DNA of 64,000 bases from Kibdelosporangium aridum. Lineage in GTDB: Bacteria; Actinomycetota; Actinomycetes; Mycobacteriales; Pseudonocardiaceae. The DNA lies in assembly GCF_900176515.1 (NCBI RefSeq), contig NZ_FWXV01000015.1, forward strand, positions 83,375 through 147,374, in the 5' to 3' direction. The notes under the pieces are model-generated. The model made no database searches. It saw nothing but the letters and a program-made list of their open reading frames with translations, and had not been told where the DNA came from. Positions 51,101 to 59,127 of this stretch are shown here, piece by piece. Position numbers and translations under genes: made by a program. Every line of letters begins with the position of its first letter. Position 1 is the first letter of the stretch.

Positions 51101-51420
51101 GGACGCAGCCCCGCGTCTTCGAGGCTCTCCCACGTCACCTCGAGCAACAACCGCAGCTGCGGATCCATCCGGCGCGCCTCACGGTGTGACACACCGAAGA
51201 AATCCGGGTCAAATTTGTCCACATCGGACAAATATCCCGCCTCGACCGGGTTGTCCGCGCTCTCTTTCCAAAGTAGACCGTCGAACCGGCCGGCAGGCGG
51301 CTTGGCTATCCCGTCGTAGCCGTCACGCAGCCGCTGCCAGAACTCCCCCGGCCCCCGCGCGCCGGGAAAGCGACACCCGATACCGACGATGGCGACCGGA
51401 GCACTTGGCAGGCCAGCCAT
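45172..51420 (-). CDS. Single-module fully reducing type I polyketide synthase (KS-AT-DH-ER-KR-ACP)
   Basis: The 2082-residue protein contains, in order: KS (Cys in VDTACSSSLAAVR, HGTGT, KTNIGHTEAAAG), AT from about residue 535 (GQGSQWFGMG, GHSMGE; specificity loop FAAHS, closer to YASHS than to HAFHS), DH (HxxxGxxxxP as GHRVQGVVTFP, DxxxH as DACGH), ER (IHSATGGVGLAAIQVAK), KR (VTGGLGGIG, FSSIAG, YSAAN) and ACP (MGLDSLGAIEV). There is no loading module, docking domain or thioesterase. Size and domain order match mycocerosic-acid-synthase-like iterative PKSs that make methyl-branched fatty acids. The ACP Ser and all catalytic residues look intact. Confidence 0.95.
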   Translation of the reverse strand: MAGLPSAPVAIVGIGCRFPGARGPGEFWQRLRDGYDGIAKPPAGRFDGLLWKESADNPVEAGYLSDVDKFDPDFFGVSHREARRMDPQLRLLLEVTWESLEDAGLRPADTEGGRVGVFIGQIASDYWELHSGNADNAAIDRYIGLSNIRGMLSGRLSHVFDWSGPSVSVDTACSSSLAAVRMACQSLHSGESTVAIAGGVNLMLVRKDYPWLFMGGVLSRDGRCKFGDANADGYGRGEGLGLVVLKTLDQAVADRDRIYAVIRGSAINNDGRASGFAARPAVRGQADVLSAALADAGARPTEIEYVEAHGTGTAVGDAVELAALAAVLGEGRSQADPLRVGSVKTNIGHTEAAAGIAGLIKSTLCLYHGEIPPSLHVRELNPAVKWDELPLRVHTELEPLPSHGRPRLVGVSSFGVSGTNVHAILAEAEQPPVVPSKGDHLLTLSARTPQGLRDLAGAYARFLGDTDVPLRDICYSASVRRQHHSHRLAVAGSAREDIAAELRSFVDGKPSRDVSFSSEAPEAEPGIAFVFPGQGSQWFGMGLQLLDTSLVFRAALEECDRAVRAECDWSIIEQLASDDERSHDVDVVQPMLFAIQVGLAAVWRSWGVEPDLVIGHSMGEVAAAHVAGALSLADAVAVICRRSKLAATVAGRGAMASIALPMAQVAETLAGYQDKVSIAASNSPSTTLISGEPSAVDDIVASLQHRDVFCRTIDVPFAAHSPHVDELRDDLLERLANVRPVAGNVRIHSTVLDVDVDGSGFDARYWVRNFREPVRFASAVRQVSADRPMVFVEISPHPVLLAAIEECLQAAQTSGFVVSSLQRQKPELRTLLTSLGAVYAKGCQIDGNRLFGEEARLVSLPAYPWAHGSYWIKTKPPAPPGPGHPLLGRPVAAAEGERVWEGPLDRIRNRYLDGHRVQGVVTFPGSGYCELAFAAARDALGQGTLELEDATFQQLLLLNGHESPILRVRMYPENDSGWRIEIHSGESQQTVQHASFRVRQVPDAEEQAHDPLPAVRARCPEHLSGQEFYARFGGGENEWDGPFRGAAEVWRGAGEALIRVSCPDSLATVFDDFYFHPAILDACGHALMATAEPVAQAFAPEGFHSARIWGKPQRELYSHARLTERGTGTLTGDIVVMQSDGTPVADIRGVRLRCLAEPAAQRQNYDDWLYELQWERSDRPQRNVDPASGTWIILDDGRAVGRGLRKRIEDAGGHCVSVVPAGSTVHGDFVVDPSDPEGFCAVLRAAPHPVQGIVHLWSLDNPTAAVSDEDIKRAENLTCSSTVRLIKDLLAARATDHPALWLVTNNVYAVTRDDVLISPLSALLWGFGRVLAQENPELKPTLVDVDAADPDWAAEMLFGELTVRDRETERALRRAGRFVSRINRYSAPPVPVVRPAGAGAYRVRHGAPGCLDEFTVERTERRTPGAGEVEIEIAFAGLNYADVLGVMGVVPGIDAQDRVPGAECAGTITALGPMTHGLQVGDEVVAVGDLGLGSHVIAKAPLVLKRPRTLDLADAATVPIAYLTAYHALHELAGLRGGESVLIHSATGGVGLAAIQVAKMLGAEIYATAGSREKRSLLRAMGIKHVADSRSLDFADEFLAATYGKGVDVVLNTLPGPAIDKNLDLLAPYGRYVELTKKDVLGEGRIPMRPLARNISLHVVDVMDMWQTRPQQVAATLREVFTHIDTGALAPLPADKFPSERTGNAFRHFAQSKQVGKVLLSFDSKESEPSTLVREDATYLVTGGLGGIGTEVARWLVKQGAKHLLLVGRSELPPRSTWPHLDRDGAEYRRVSALESLERTGIQVRYEAVDVVDEAALRSLISEMDHPVRGVFHAAGIVDWHLVRDLDEQRLAAVLRPKVAGSVVLDRIFPDSSVDMFVLFSSIAGWMSSPLLAAYSAANNFLDSLAHQRRLRGAPATGINWGFWDAIGMAAGVSDKTRVIPKGFSHFSPADGIAVLERLVRADVEQVGVLVADWAQWSAIHHHFAQLPMLSKLVPTTTPRRAPGDVDKDIVRRYLIDRIAEALEVTPDHVNTRQPLNRMGLDSLGAIEVKNLASRDLGVDLPVVMLLGGFTLDDLIDQLGSA

Positions 51421-51438
51421 GCCAATCAGCCCTTTCGA

Positions 51439-54400
51439 TCAGTGGGGCACCTTGATCAGGGTCTGGAGTTGCTCGACCTCAGGCGTGCCGAGACGGGTGC
51501 AGATCGCCAGGGCTTCCTCCCAGTGGGAAACCGCTGACTGCGGACCGTCGGTTTCGGACATCGCCAGGCCCAGCGCCCGCAAGGCGCGCCCTTCGCCAAG
51601 CGGGTAGTTGATCTCACGATAGATGTCCAGGGCGTGCCGCGCCTGCGTTTTGGCGTGATCGGCTTGTCCAACGTCGGTCAAGATCTCCGAAAGCGCGACC
51701 AACGCGTGTGCTTCGTGCGGCCGCATGCCGCTCTGCCTGCTGCCCCGCAAAGCGGCCTGACCGGCGAGAATCCCGTCGTTGTGCTTGCCGAGGCCACGCC
51801 GGGCGCTGGCCAGCCCGATCAACGCCTCGATCTCGGCCTTGCGCAGACTGATCGCTTTGGACAACCGCAGCGCCGACTCGTGGTAACCGGCGGCGTCGTC
51901 GAAGCGCCCCACCAGCCTGCACGCCACCCCGAGCGTGTTCAACGCGTTGCACTCGCTGCGGCGGTCGCCGGTCTCCCTTGCCATCACGCGGGCACGCTCG
52001 GCCTCGGCCAACGCCTTGTCGTACGCGCCCATGTCACAGTGCACTACGGCCAGGGAGAACGAAGCGGACGTCTCGTGGTACCGAGTGCCGACCTGCCGGT
52101 ACAGCGTCATGGCCTGTGCGTGCATCCGCAGCGCTTCGTCGAACCGTCCCATGTGGCCGTACACCACTCCGGTGCAGTGCACCGCGAGCGCTTCGCCGTA
52201 CCGGCTCTTGATCTCCCTGTTGAGCTCCAATGCCTTGTCGTAGTGCGGCAATGCGTCCTCGAACCGTCCAAGGTCGACCAAGGCGAACCCGAGCCCGATG
52301 TGCGTGTTGGCCTGGCCGTGCCGGTTTTCGGTGCGCCGGTAGAGATCCAGTGCCTGCGTCAGGTCCTCGACGGCCTTGTCCAGCCTGCCGAGGAACACGC
52401 ACGCCAGGCCGGACCACTTGACGATCTCCGCCTCGAGGCGTGGTTCGTCGAGATCCCTGGCCAACGGCAGCGCTTGTGCCTCGTACTCCAGCGCCTGCTC
52501 GTAGGAGCTCAGGCAGAAATGAGCGTGTGCCTGGCTGTGCAACATCGCCGCTTGTCCGGCGAGGTCGTTGTCGAGATCCGCGGCCCGCAGGCCAAGGACA
52601 GCCGTCTCCATCCAGTCGGGGACGACCATCCTGGTGTAGAAGTAGCCGCGCAGGACATGGGCGAGCCGCCACGAGATCGGCCGCGGGCCGTGCTGGGTGG
52701 CGTGCCGCACCGAGGCGAGCAGGCTGGGCCGCTCGGTCTCCAGCCACGTGATGGCCTCGACGATGTCGGTGAACCCCATCGGGTGAATGTCCGTGTCGAC
52801 GGAATCGAGCAGGCTCTCGATCTCCGGATACAGCGCGTGCGTCGCCGAACCTGTGCTGTGCAGGTACCACGTGAACAGGCGGCGCAGCGCGTCGTCGATG
52901 TCCTGCTCGCCGTCGATGTCCTTCGCGCGTTCCGCGGCGTAGAGCCGGATGAGGTCGTGGAACTGGAATCGCCCTGGTGTCAGGCGTTCGATCAGGTGCG
53001 CTGAGGCGAGCCCGGCCAGCAGCCGCGTGGTCTGGTCCTCGGGCATGCCGGCGAGCGCCGCGGCCGCCGCGGGGGCGAAGTCCGGTCCGGGAACCAGGCC
53101 GAGCAGCCGGAACAACCTGGCCGCGTCCGCCGGAAGCGTCTGGTACGACAGGTCGAACGAGGCCCGCACCGCGGCTTGCTGGTCGTGTTCGATGCCGAGC
53201 TGGCTCAGCCGGTCGCCTTCCGCCAGCTGCGCGAGGTAGCCGCCGACGGTCTGGCTGACGTGGCCTGCCAGGTGCGCCGCGGCGATGCGCAGCGCCAACG
53301 GCAGGTAGCCGCATAGTTTCGCCAGCTGGGCCACGTGGTCGGCTTCGGTTGTCGACCGTTCGTCACCGATGGTCGTGGTGAGCAGGTTGACCGCTTCGTC
53401 CGCCGTGAGGACGTCGAGCACGAGCCTGCGCGCACCATCGAGCGCGGCCAGCCCGCGCAGGTCGACGCGGCTGGTGATCAACACCAGGCAGCTGGCGCTG
53501 CCCGGCAGCAACGGCCGCACCTGGTCCGGGCTCATCGCGTTGTCCAGCAGCACAAGCATCCGCTTGTCGGCCATCAGCGACCGGTACATCGCGGCCTGTT
53601 CGTCCTGATCGACCGGGATCTGTTCCTGGGGCACGCCAAGTGCGCGCAGGAACCTCGCCAGCGCCTCGCCCGGTTCCATCGGCGGGCTCTGGGCGTAGCC
53701 ACGGAGGTTGACGTACAACTGGCCGTCGGGCAGATGCGGAGTCGCCTGGTGGGCCCAGTGCAGGGCGAGCGCGGTCTTGCCGACGCCCGCGATGCCCTCG
53801 ATCGCGGAGATCACCACGGCCCCGCCTGACCGGTCCGCGCTGGGCAGCAGCGCGTCGAGCTGCCGCATGTACTCCTCGCGGCCGGTGAAGTTGGCGACGT
53901 CCGTGGGCAGCTGCCGCGGCACCGGCCTGGCAACGGCAGGCGCTTGCGGTTTCTGCTCGGACGGCGAACGCAAGGTCGGATCGCCCGACAGGATCCGCCG
54001 GTGCAGCTCCTGCAGCGCCGGTCCTGGCTGGATGCCGAGCTCGTCGGCCAGCACCCGGTAGACGTCCTGGTACATCGCCAGCGCCTCGGCCTGCCTGCCG
54101 GAGCGGTAGAGCACCAGCATCGCCTGTTCCCGCAGCCGTTCCCGCAGCGGATGCGCGGCGATCAAGCCGTTCAGCTCGGGAATGAGCTCGGCGGTCTTGC
54201 CCAGGTTGAGCTTGACCTCCACCCGCTGCTCGACCGCGGAGATGTAGGCCTCGTCCAGGCTGGCGGACTGCTGCGCGACCAGCTCACCGGACACGCCGGA
54301 CAACGCGGTCCCGCGCCAGAGCTCCAGAGCGGCGTCCAGTTCGGTGGCCGCCTGCTCGAACTTGCCCGCGGCGGATGCGGCCCGGCCGCGTTCGACATGC

Positions 54401-54720
54401 GCCCGGAAAACTTCCAGGTCCAGCTCACCCGGCTGGACGTGCAACAGGTAACCGGTCTTGTAGGTGACGATCCGGTCGAGACCGGTCGGATCGACGTCGC
54501 CGAAAGCTTTACGGAGCCGGAAAACATAGGTGTGCAGGGCCGCGGTCGCCGAATTGGGCGGGTTGTCGCCCCACACAGCTGTGGTCAACCGTTCATAGGA
54601 CACCGTGCGATTCGCCTGGAGGATCAAGGCGGCCAGCAGGGTCACCGCCCGCCCGCCGCCCAGCCGAGCCTGACCACCCTCTCCATGGACCTCGACTGGG
54701 CCCAGGATTCGGAACTCCAT
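51439..54720 (-). CDS. AfsR/SARP-family regulator with NB-ARC and TPR domains
   Basis: The protein of about 1093 residues has an N-terminal OmpR-like domain (MEFRILGPVEVHGEGGQARL, LILQANRTVSYERLTTAVWG), BTAD (HVERGRAASAAGKFEQAATE, RLREQAMLVLYRSGRQAEAL), an NB-ARC ATPase (ISAIEGIAGVGKTALALHWA, KRMLVLLDNAMS) and about ten TPR units (LGFALVDLGRFEDALPHYDK, RYGEALAVHCTGVVYGHMGR). It lies 18 bp upstream of the PKS gene in the same direction and is presumably cotranscribed and the direct activator of it. Confidence 0.93.
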   Translation of the reverse strand: MEFRILGPVEVHGEGGQARLGGGRAVTLLAALILQANRTVSYERLTTAVWGDNPPNSATAALHTYVFRLRKAFGDVDPTGLDRIVTYKTGYLLHVQPGELDLEVFRAHVERGRAASAAGKFEQAATELDAALELWRGTALSGVSGELVAQQSASLDEAYISAVEQRVEVKLNLGKTAELIPELNGLIAAHPLRERLREQAMLVLYRSGRQAEALAMYQDVYRVLADELGIQPGPALQELHRRILSGDPTLRSPSEQKPQAPAVARPVPRQLPTDVANFTGREEYMRQLDALLPSADRSGGAVVISAIEGIAGVGKTALALHWAHQATPHLPDGQLYVNLRGYAQSPPMEPGEALARFLRALGVPQEQIPVDQDEQAAMYRSLMADKRMLVLLDNAMSPDQVRPLLPGSASCLVLITSRVDLRGLAALDGARRLVLDVLTADEAVNLLTTTIGDERSTTEADHVAQLAKLCGYLPLALRIAAAHLAGHVSQTVGGYLAQLAEGDRLSQLGIEHDQQAAVRASFDLSYQTLPADAARLFRLLGLVPGPDFAPAAAAALAGMPEDQTTRLLAGLASAHLIERLTPGRFQFHDLIRLYAAERAKDIDGEQDIDDALRRLFTWYLHSTGSATHALYPEIESLLDSVDTDIHPMGFTDIVEAITWLETERPSLLASVRHATQHGPRPISWRLAHVLRGYFYTRMVVPDWMETAVLGLRAADLDNDLAGQAAMLHSQAHAHFCLSSYEQALEYEAQALPLARDLDEPRLEAEIVKWSGLACVFLGRLDKAVEDLTQALDLYRRTENRHGQANTHIGLGFALVDLGRFEDALPHYDKALELNREIKSRYGEALAVHCTGVVYGHMGRFDEALRMHAQAMTLYRQVGTRYHETSASFSLAVVHCDMGAYDKALAEAERARVMARETGDRRSECNALNTLGVACRLVGRFDDAAGYHESALRLSKAISLRKAEIEALIGLASARRGLGKHNDGILAGQAALRGSRQSGMRPHEAHALVALSEILTDVGQADHAKTQARHALDIYREINYPLGEGRALRALGLAMSETDGPQSAVSHWEEALAICTRLGTPEVEQLQTLIKVPH

Positions 54721-55037
54721 CAAACGCCCCCGCTGATCTTCAGCGCCAAGGTGCCGGGTGCGGGCCTCGGCACGAGACGACACTACTCAAAGTCACCGTC
54801 CCGGTCTACGACACGGGCGGGCCCAAACGCCGCAAAACACTGTCCGAGCAGTGCGTTTATCGACTGTAAGCGGACGTATAGCCGGGGTTCAGGCACCCAT
54901 CGCATACTGCTTACGAGGCGGGAGGGGCCTGGGCACCAGGACTGGGGGGAACTGCCGGGCCGAGCTGGCGTCTGGGGGACCAGCTCGGCCCGGATTTCCA
55001 CCATCGGGCCGACCCAGACTGGATAGAGCCGACTGCG
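54721..55037. other. 317-bp divergent intergenic region
   Basis: The gap lies between the AfsR-type gene (left) and the FAD monooxygenase gene (right), so it holds two promoters. I see no strong inverted repeat or RNA gene in it. Confidence 0.5.
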
Positions 55038-56225
55038 ATGACCAAAGCGCTGGTAATCGGTGGCGGGATAGGCGGCGCCACGGCCGCCATGGCACTGCAG
55101 AAGGCCGGTATCGACTCGGTCGTCTACGAGGCCTATCCCACGGACGCGGAGAACATCGGCGCGTTCCTCACCGTGATGAACAACGGAATGACCGCCCTGC
55201 GGGCAATCGACGTCCACCAACCCGTGATCGACAACTCCTTCGCCGCGACCGGCGCGGAGTACATCAGCGCGACCGGGAAATGGGTGAACGAGCGGAAGTA
55301 CCCGCAGAACAACGGAACCATCAACCTGCCGCGAACGCTGAAACGCGGCGCGCTCAACCGCATCATGCACACCGAACTGCGCGCCCGCGGCATACCGGTG
55401 AAGCACAGCAAACGCCTTGAGCACGCGGAAACCCAGGCCGACGGCACGGTGGTCGCCCACTTCGCCGACGGCACGTCCGACTGCGGCGACCTGCTGATCG
55501 GGGCCGACGGCCTGCACTCGGTCACCCGCAAGATCATCGACCCGGACGCGATCCAGCCTCGTTACGTCGGCCTGACGATCCTGCTCGGCTACACCGACAA
55601 AGCCACCCCGAAGTCACCCCCCGGCCTTTTCCAGATGTACTACGGCAAACGCGCCTTCTTCGGGTACATAGTGGACACAAATGGGGAGACGTGGTGGTTC
55701 GCCCGCATTCCAGGGCCGGAGATCGCCAAACACGCGTTGCGTGACACCCCGACCGAGCAGTGGCGGCGGACCGCGGCCAGTTTCTTCACCGACGACGACA
55801 TCCCGGCGGTCGAGATCATCGAGAAACCGGGCACGATCTTCCCGGTCAACACCTACGACCTGCCCTCGGTGCGGCATTGGCACAACTCGTCGATGGTGCT
55901 GCTCGGAGACTCGGCCCACGCGGTCTCCCCCTCCGCGGGTCAAGGAGCGTCGTTGACCGTCGAGGACAGTGTGGTGCTGGCGAAGTGCCTGCGTGATCTG
56001 CCTGATCTGCCGACGGCGTTCTCGACCTACGAGAACCTGCGCCGCAATAGGGTCGAACAAGTGATCAGGACGGCGATGAAAGCCGATCCGGCGGCGATCC
56101 GCCTGCGCGTGTTCCACCGCCTGCTGCACGACCTCAAGATCAGCCGGGAGGAGACGCGAGGACGGCATCCGCACTCGTGGATCTACGACTACCGGCTCGA
56201 CTGGGACAGCCCCATACCGACCTGA
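55038..56225 (+). CDS. FAD-dependent aromatic-type monooxygenase
   Basis: The 395-residue flavoprotein has the FAD-binding motif LVIGGGIGGATAAMALQKAG, the DG motif LLIGADGLHSVTRKI and the GD motif VLLGDSAHAVSPSAGQGASL. This is the PHBH/UbiH-like class A monooxygenase, using NAD(P)H and O2. The substrate is unknown; tailoring of the PKS product and aromatic-ring hydroxylation are both possible. The ATG at 55038 lacks a strong ribosome site. It is divergent from the AfsR-type regulator. Confidence 0.92.
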   Translation: MTKALVIGGGIGGATAAMALQKAGIDSVVYEAYPTDAENIGAFLTVMNNGMTALRAIDVHQPVIDNSFAATGAEYISATGKWVNERKYPQNNGTINLPRTLKRGALNRIMHTELRARGIPVKHSKRLEHAETQADGTVVAHFADGTSDCGDLLIGADGLHSVTRKIIDPDAIQPRYVGLTILLGYTDKATPKSPPGLFQMYYGKRAFFGYIVDTNGETWWFARIPGPEIAKHALRDTPTEQWRRTAASFFTDDDIPAVEIIEKPGTIFPVNTYDLPSVRHWHNSSMVLLGDSAHAVSPSAGQGASLTVEDSVVLAKCLRDLPDLPTAFSTYENLRRNRVEQVIRTAMKADPAAIRLRVFHRLLHDLKISREETRGRHPHSWIYDYRLDWDSPIPT

Positions 56226-56563
56226 TCCACTGATCGTCGCGTTGGCCCGTGACACGGGAGGCGGGCGTTCGTTGATGCTCAACGGGCACCTCGGGGCGCG
56301 CACGCGGCGACCGAACGGGTCGATCTCACGTCACTGCACCACCTCACCGACATCCTCACCGACACGATCGCTGACTTCTGCGCCTGACGCCCAGTCACTG
56401 TGCCGCAGCCCTCTTGACGCTGTCCTCACCTCGCGACACGCCGGTGTGACCGGTCATGCACGGGTAAAGGTTGACTCGTATCGTGGGTAAATGCTCATAA
56501 TGTGAGCAACCTTCGACAGGAAGGCGACGCCCACTGGGTGCAATGTCGCACGAGTGAACGGAC
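56226..56563. other. 338-bp intergenic region
   Basis: The region between the FAD monooxygenase stop and the permease start contains no plausible gene. Near 56495-56510 the AT-richer CTCATAATGTGAGCAA could hold the permease operon promoter. I see no terminator hairpin of note. Confidence 0.45.
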
Positions 56564-57934
56564 ATGTGGATGTCGGACACAGCGATTCTCGTCAACACCG
56601 CCGTCGCGGTGGTTGCCATCGTGGTACTCATCGTTCGGTTCAAGCTGAACCCGCTGGTCGCGCTGGTTCTCGGCTCTTGTTACCTGGGGCTGGCGGCCGG
56701 CTTGGGGGTGAGCAAGACCGTCGAGACGGTCGGCAAGGGATTCGGCGACATCCTCGCTGAAATCGGCCTGCTCATCGCGTTCGGCGTCCTGATGGGCGCC
56801 ATCCTGCGGGATCTGCGCGCGATCGAGCGCCTGGTCGACAAGTTATTCCACGTGTTCGGGCCCAAGCGGATCCCGCACGCGATGGCCCTGACGATCACGA
56901 CCTTCCTGCAGTCGATCTACCTCGACGTGCTGCTCGTCATCTCCGCGCCACTGGCCAGGGCGATCGCGCCCAAGCTGGGCAAGTACGGCACCGCGAGGAT
57001 GGCCACCGCGCTGGCGATCGGCCTGGAATGCGGCATCGTCTTCACCGTGCCGGGCGTCGGCGCGCTGGCACTGGCCGGTCTGCTCGACGTACCGCTCGGC
57101 ACGTACCTGCTCTACGGGCTGATCGTGGTCATCCCGACCGTCGCCATCGCGATCACCATCACCACGTTCCTGCTCACGCGCGGCTGGTGGAAGCCCGAAC
57201 TCGACGAGCAGGAGCTGCCGCAGGCCCCGAACCCCGAGCCGGAGCCCACCAGCACCGGCGGAACCAGCACACTGACCAAGACCAAGACCGAACCGCGGCT
57301 GGTCCTGCTGTTCGCGCCGCTGCTCACCGCTTTGGTGCTCGTGGCAGTCGGTGCCATCGCCAAGATGGCGAACTGGTCCAACCCGGTCGTCGACCTGCTG
57401 TCCAGCCCGATGATCGCGCTGCTGATCGGTCTTGTCGGCACGTGCCTGGTCGGGCGCAAGTACATGGGACAGCCCAAGGTCGAAGAGTCGCTCGCCACCG
57501 GTCTGCGCCAAAGTGGACAGATCCTGCTGCTCAGCGGTGTCGGTGGTTCGCTTGCCGCGACCATCAAAGCCGTTGGCGTCGGCGACATCCTGGGCAAGTA
57601 CCTCTCGGCGAGCACGTGGGCACCGTTGCTCGTGGTCTGGGCACTGGCCGCAGTCCTGCACGTCGCCGTCGGTTCAGTGACGATCTCGGCGATCACGGCC
57701 GCGGGCCTGCTCGCACCGATCGCACCCGCACTCGGACTCTCCCCCGTGCTCATCGCCTTGGCCGCCGGTGCGGGCTCGCTGTTCCTCGTGCACCTCACCA
57801 GCAACACGTTCTGGCTACTGCAATCCCTGATGGGACAGACCACCAGGGGTGCACTCAAAACCTGCTCAGCGGGCGTATCCATCGCTTCCGTCGTCGCGAT
57901 GGGACCGATCCTCGCACTGAGTATCTTCCTGTAA
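56564..57934 (+). CDS. GntP-family gluconate/hydroxy-acid permease
   Basis: The 456-residue membrane protein has 12 or more helices and GntP-type blocks (LALVLGSCYLGLAAGLGVSK, AEIGLLIAFGVLMGAILRD, GLECGIVFTVPGVGALALAG, QILLLSGVGGSLAATIKAVG). Family members import gluconate, hydroxy acids or related carboxylates with protons. ATGs at 56564 and 56570 are both possible. It heads an operon with a CoA transferase and an HMG-CoA-lyase-like enzyme, so the substrate is probably a hydroxylated carboxylic acid. Confidence 0.9.
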   Translation: MWMSDTAILVNTAVAVVAIVVLIVRFKLNPLVALVLGSCYLGLAAGLGVSKTVETVGKGFGDILAEIGLLIAFGVLMGAILRDLRAIERLVDKLFHVFGPKRIPHAMALTITTFLQSIYLDVLLVISAPLARAIAPKLGKYGTARMATALAIGLECGIVFTVPGVGALALAGLLDVPLGTYLLYGLIVVIPTVAIAITITTFLLTRGWWKPELDEQELPQAPNPEPEPTSTGGTSTLTKTKTEPRLVLLFAPLLTALVLVAVGAIAKMANWSNPVVDLLSSPMIALLIGLVGTCLVGRKYMGQPKVEESLATGLRQSGQILLLSGVGGSLAATIKAVGVGDILGKYLSASTWAPLLVVWALAAVLHVAVGSVTISAITAAGLLAPIAPALGLSPVLIALAAGAGSLFLVHLTSNTFWLLQSLMGQTTRGALKTCSAGVSIASVVAMGPILALSIFL

Positions 57935-57951
57935 AACGAGAAAGGGCATTC

Positions 57952-59127
57952 ATGCGCCTGCCACTGGACGGCCTGCGGGTCCTCGAACTCGGCAACTACA
58001 TCGCCGGGCCGACCGCCGGACGGATGCTCGCGGACTTCGGCGCAGAGGTGATCAAGGTCGAGCGGCCCGGTAAGGGCGACGAACTGCGCAACTGGCGGTT
58101 GTACGCCGGCGATGTGTCCATGCTGTTCCGGACCATCAACCGCAACAAGAAGTCCGTCGTGCTCGACCTCAAGACGCCCGAAGGCCGCGACACCGTGCTC
58201 GAACTGGTTCGGCAGTGCGACGTCGTGATCGAGAACTTCCGCCCCGGCACGCTCGAACGCTGGCAACTCGGCCCCGCCGAGCTGGAGAAGGCCAACCCGG
58301 ACATCATCCTCGCGCGCATCTCCGCGTTCGGGCAGACCGGGCCGCTGGCTGGGCGACCGGGGTTCGCAGCCGTCGCGGAAGCCATGGGCGGGCTGCGCAA
58401 CTTGGTGGGCGAGGCCGACCGGCCACCGTCGCGGGTAGGGGTTTCCCTAGGCGATTCGGTGGCCGGGTTGTACGCGGCGTTCGGTGTGATGGTCGAGCTT
58501 TTCCAACGGCAGAACGGCGGGCCGCGACGCCCGCTCAGCGAGCGCGTCGTCGATGTGGCCTTGCACGAAGCCGTGTTCTCGATGATGGAGTCGCTCGTGC
58601 CGGACTACCAGGCGTACGGCGTGGAGCGGCAGCGAGTCGGTGGGCGGATGGAAGGCATCGCGCCTTCGAACGCGTACGAATGCCTCGACGGGACCAGCGT
58701 GGTGATCGCGGGCAACGGCGATTCGATCTTCCGGCGTTACATGCTCGCCATCGGCAGGCCCGACCTCGCTGACGATCCCGGCCTGGCCAGCAACGCGGGC
58801 CGCTGGGGCCGGCGCGACGAACTGGACGACGCCATCGCCGCGTGGACCAAGACGCTCACCCGCGCCGAAGTCCTCAAAGTCCTTGACGAGGCAGGGGTTC
58901 CGGCGGGGCCGATCTACACGGCCGCGGACATCTGCGCGGACGAGCAGTACCGCGAACGCGGGATGATCCAGCACTTCTCGGTCGACGTCGGCGCGGACGA
59001 GCCAGCCGAAGTCGGCTTCCCCGGGATCGTGCCGCTGATCGGCCCGCGATCGCTCCCGGTCCGGTCGATCGGCCCGGATCTCGGTGCCGACACCGAGGAC
59101 GTACTCAGCACTTTGGAGACACGATGA
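57952..59127 (+). CDS. CaiB/BaiF family CoA transferase
   Basis: The 391-residue class III CoA transferase begins LDGLRVLELGNYIAGPTAGR MLADFGAEVIKVE and has the catalytic Asp in VSLGDSVAGLYAAFG. Such enzymes move CoA from a donor thioester to a carboxylic acid. The ATG follows GAGAAAGGG, 17 bp after the permease stop. The end overlaps the lyase gene by ATGA. Activation of the imported acid as its CoA ester is the likely role. Confidence 0.92.
   Translation: MRLPLDGLRVLELGNYIAGPTAGRMLADFGAEVIKVERPGKGDELRNWRLYAGDVSMLFRTINRNKKSVVLDLKTPEGRDTVLELVRQCDVVIENFRPGTLERWQLGPAELEKANPDIILARISAFGQTGPLAGRPGFAAVAEAMGGLRNLVGEADRPPSRVGVSLGDSVAGLYAAFGVMVELFQRQNGGPRRPLSERVVDVALHEAVFSMMESLVPDYQAYGVERQRVGGRMEGIAPSNAYECLDGTSVVIAGNGDSIFRRYMLAIGRPDLADDPGLASNAGRWGRRDELDDAIAAWTKTLTRAEVLKVLDEAGVPAGPIYTAADICADEQYRERGMIQHFSVDVGADEPAEVGFPGIVPLIGPRSLPVRSIGPDLGADTEDVLSTLETR

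Noticed and set aside
57028..57951. In-frame upstream extension of the CaiB-type gene
   Set aside because: It is the permease gene read in another frame; the ATG at 57952 has its own ribosome site.
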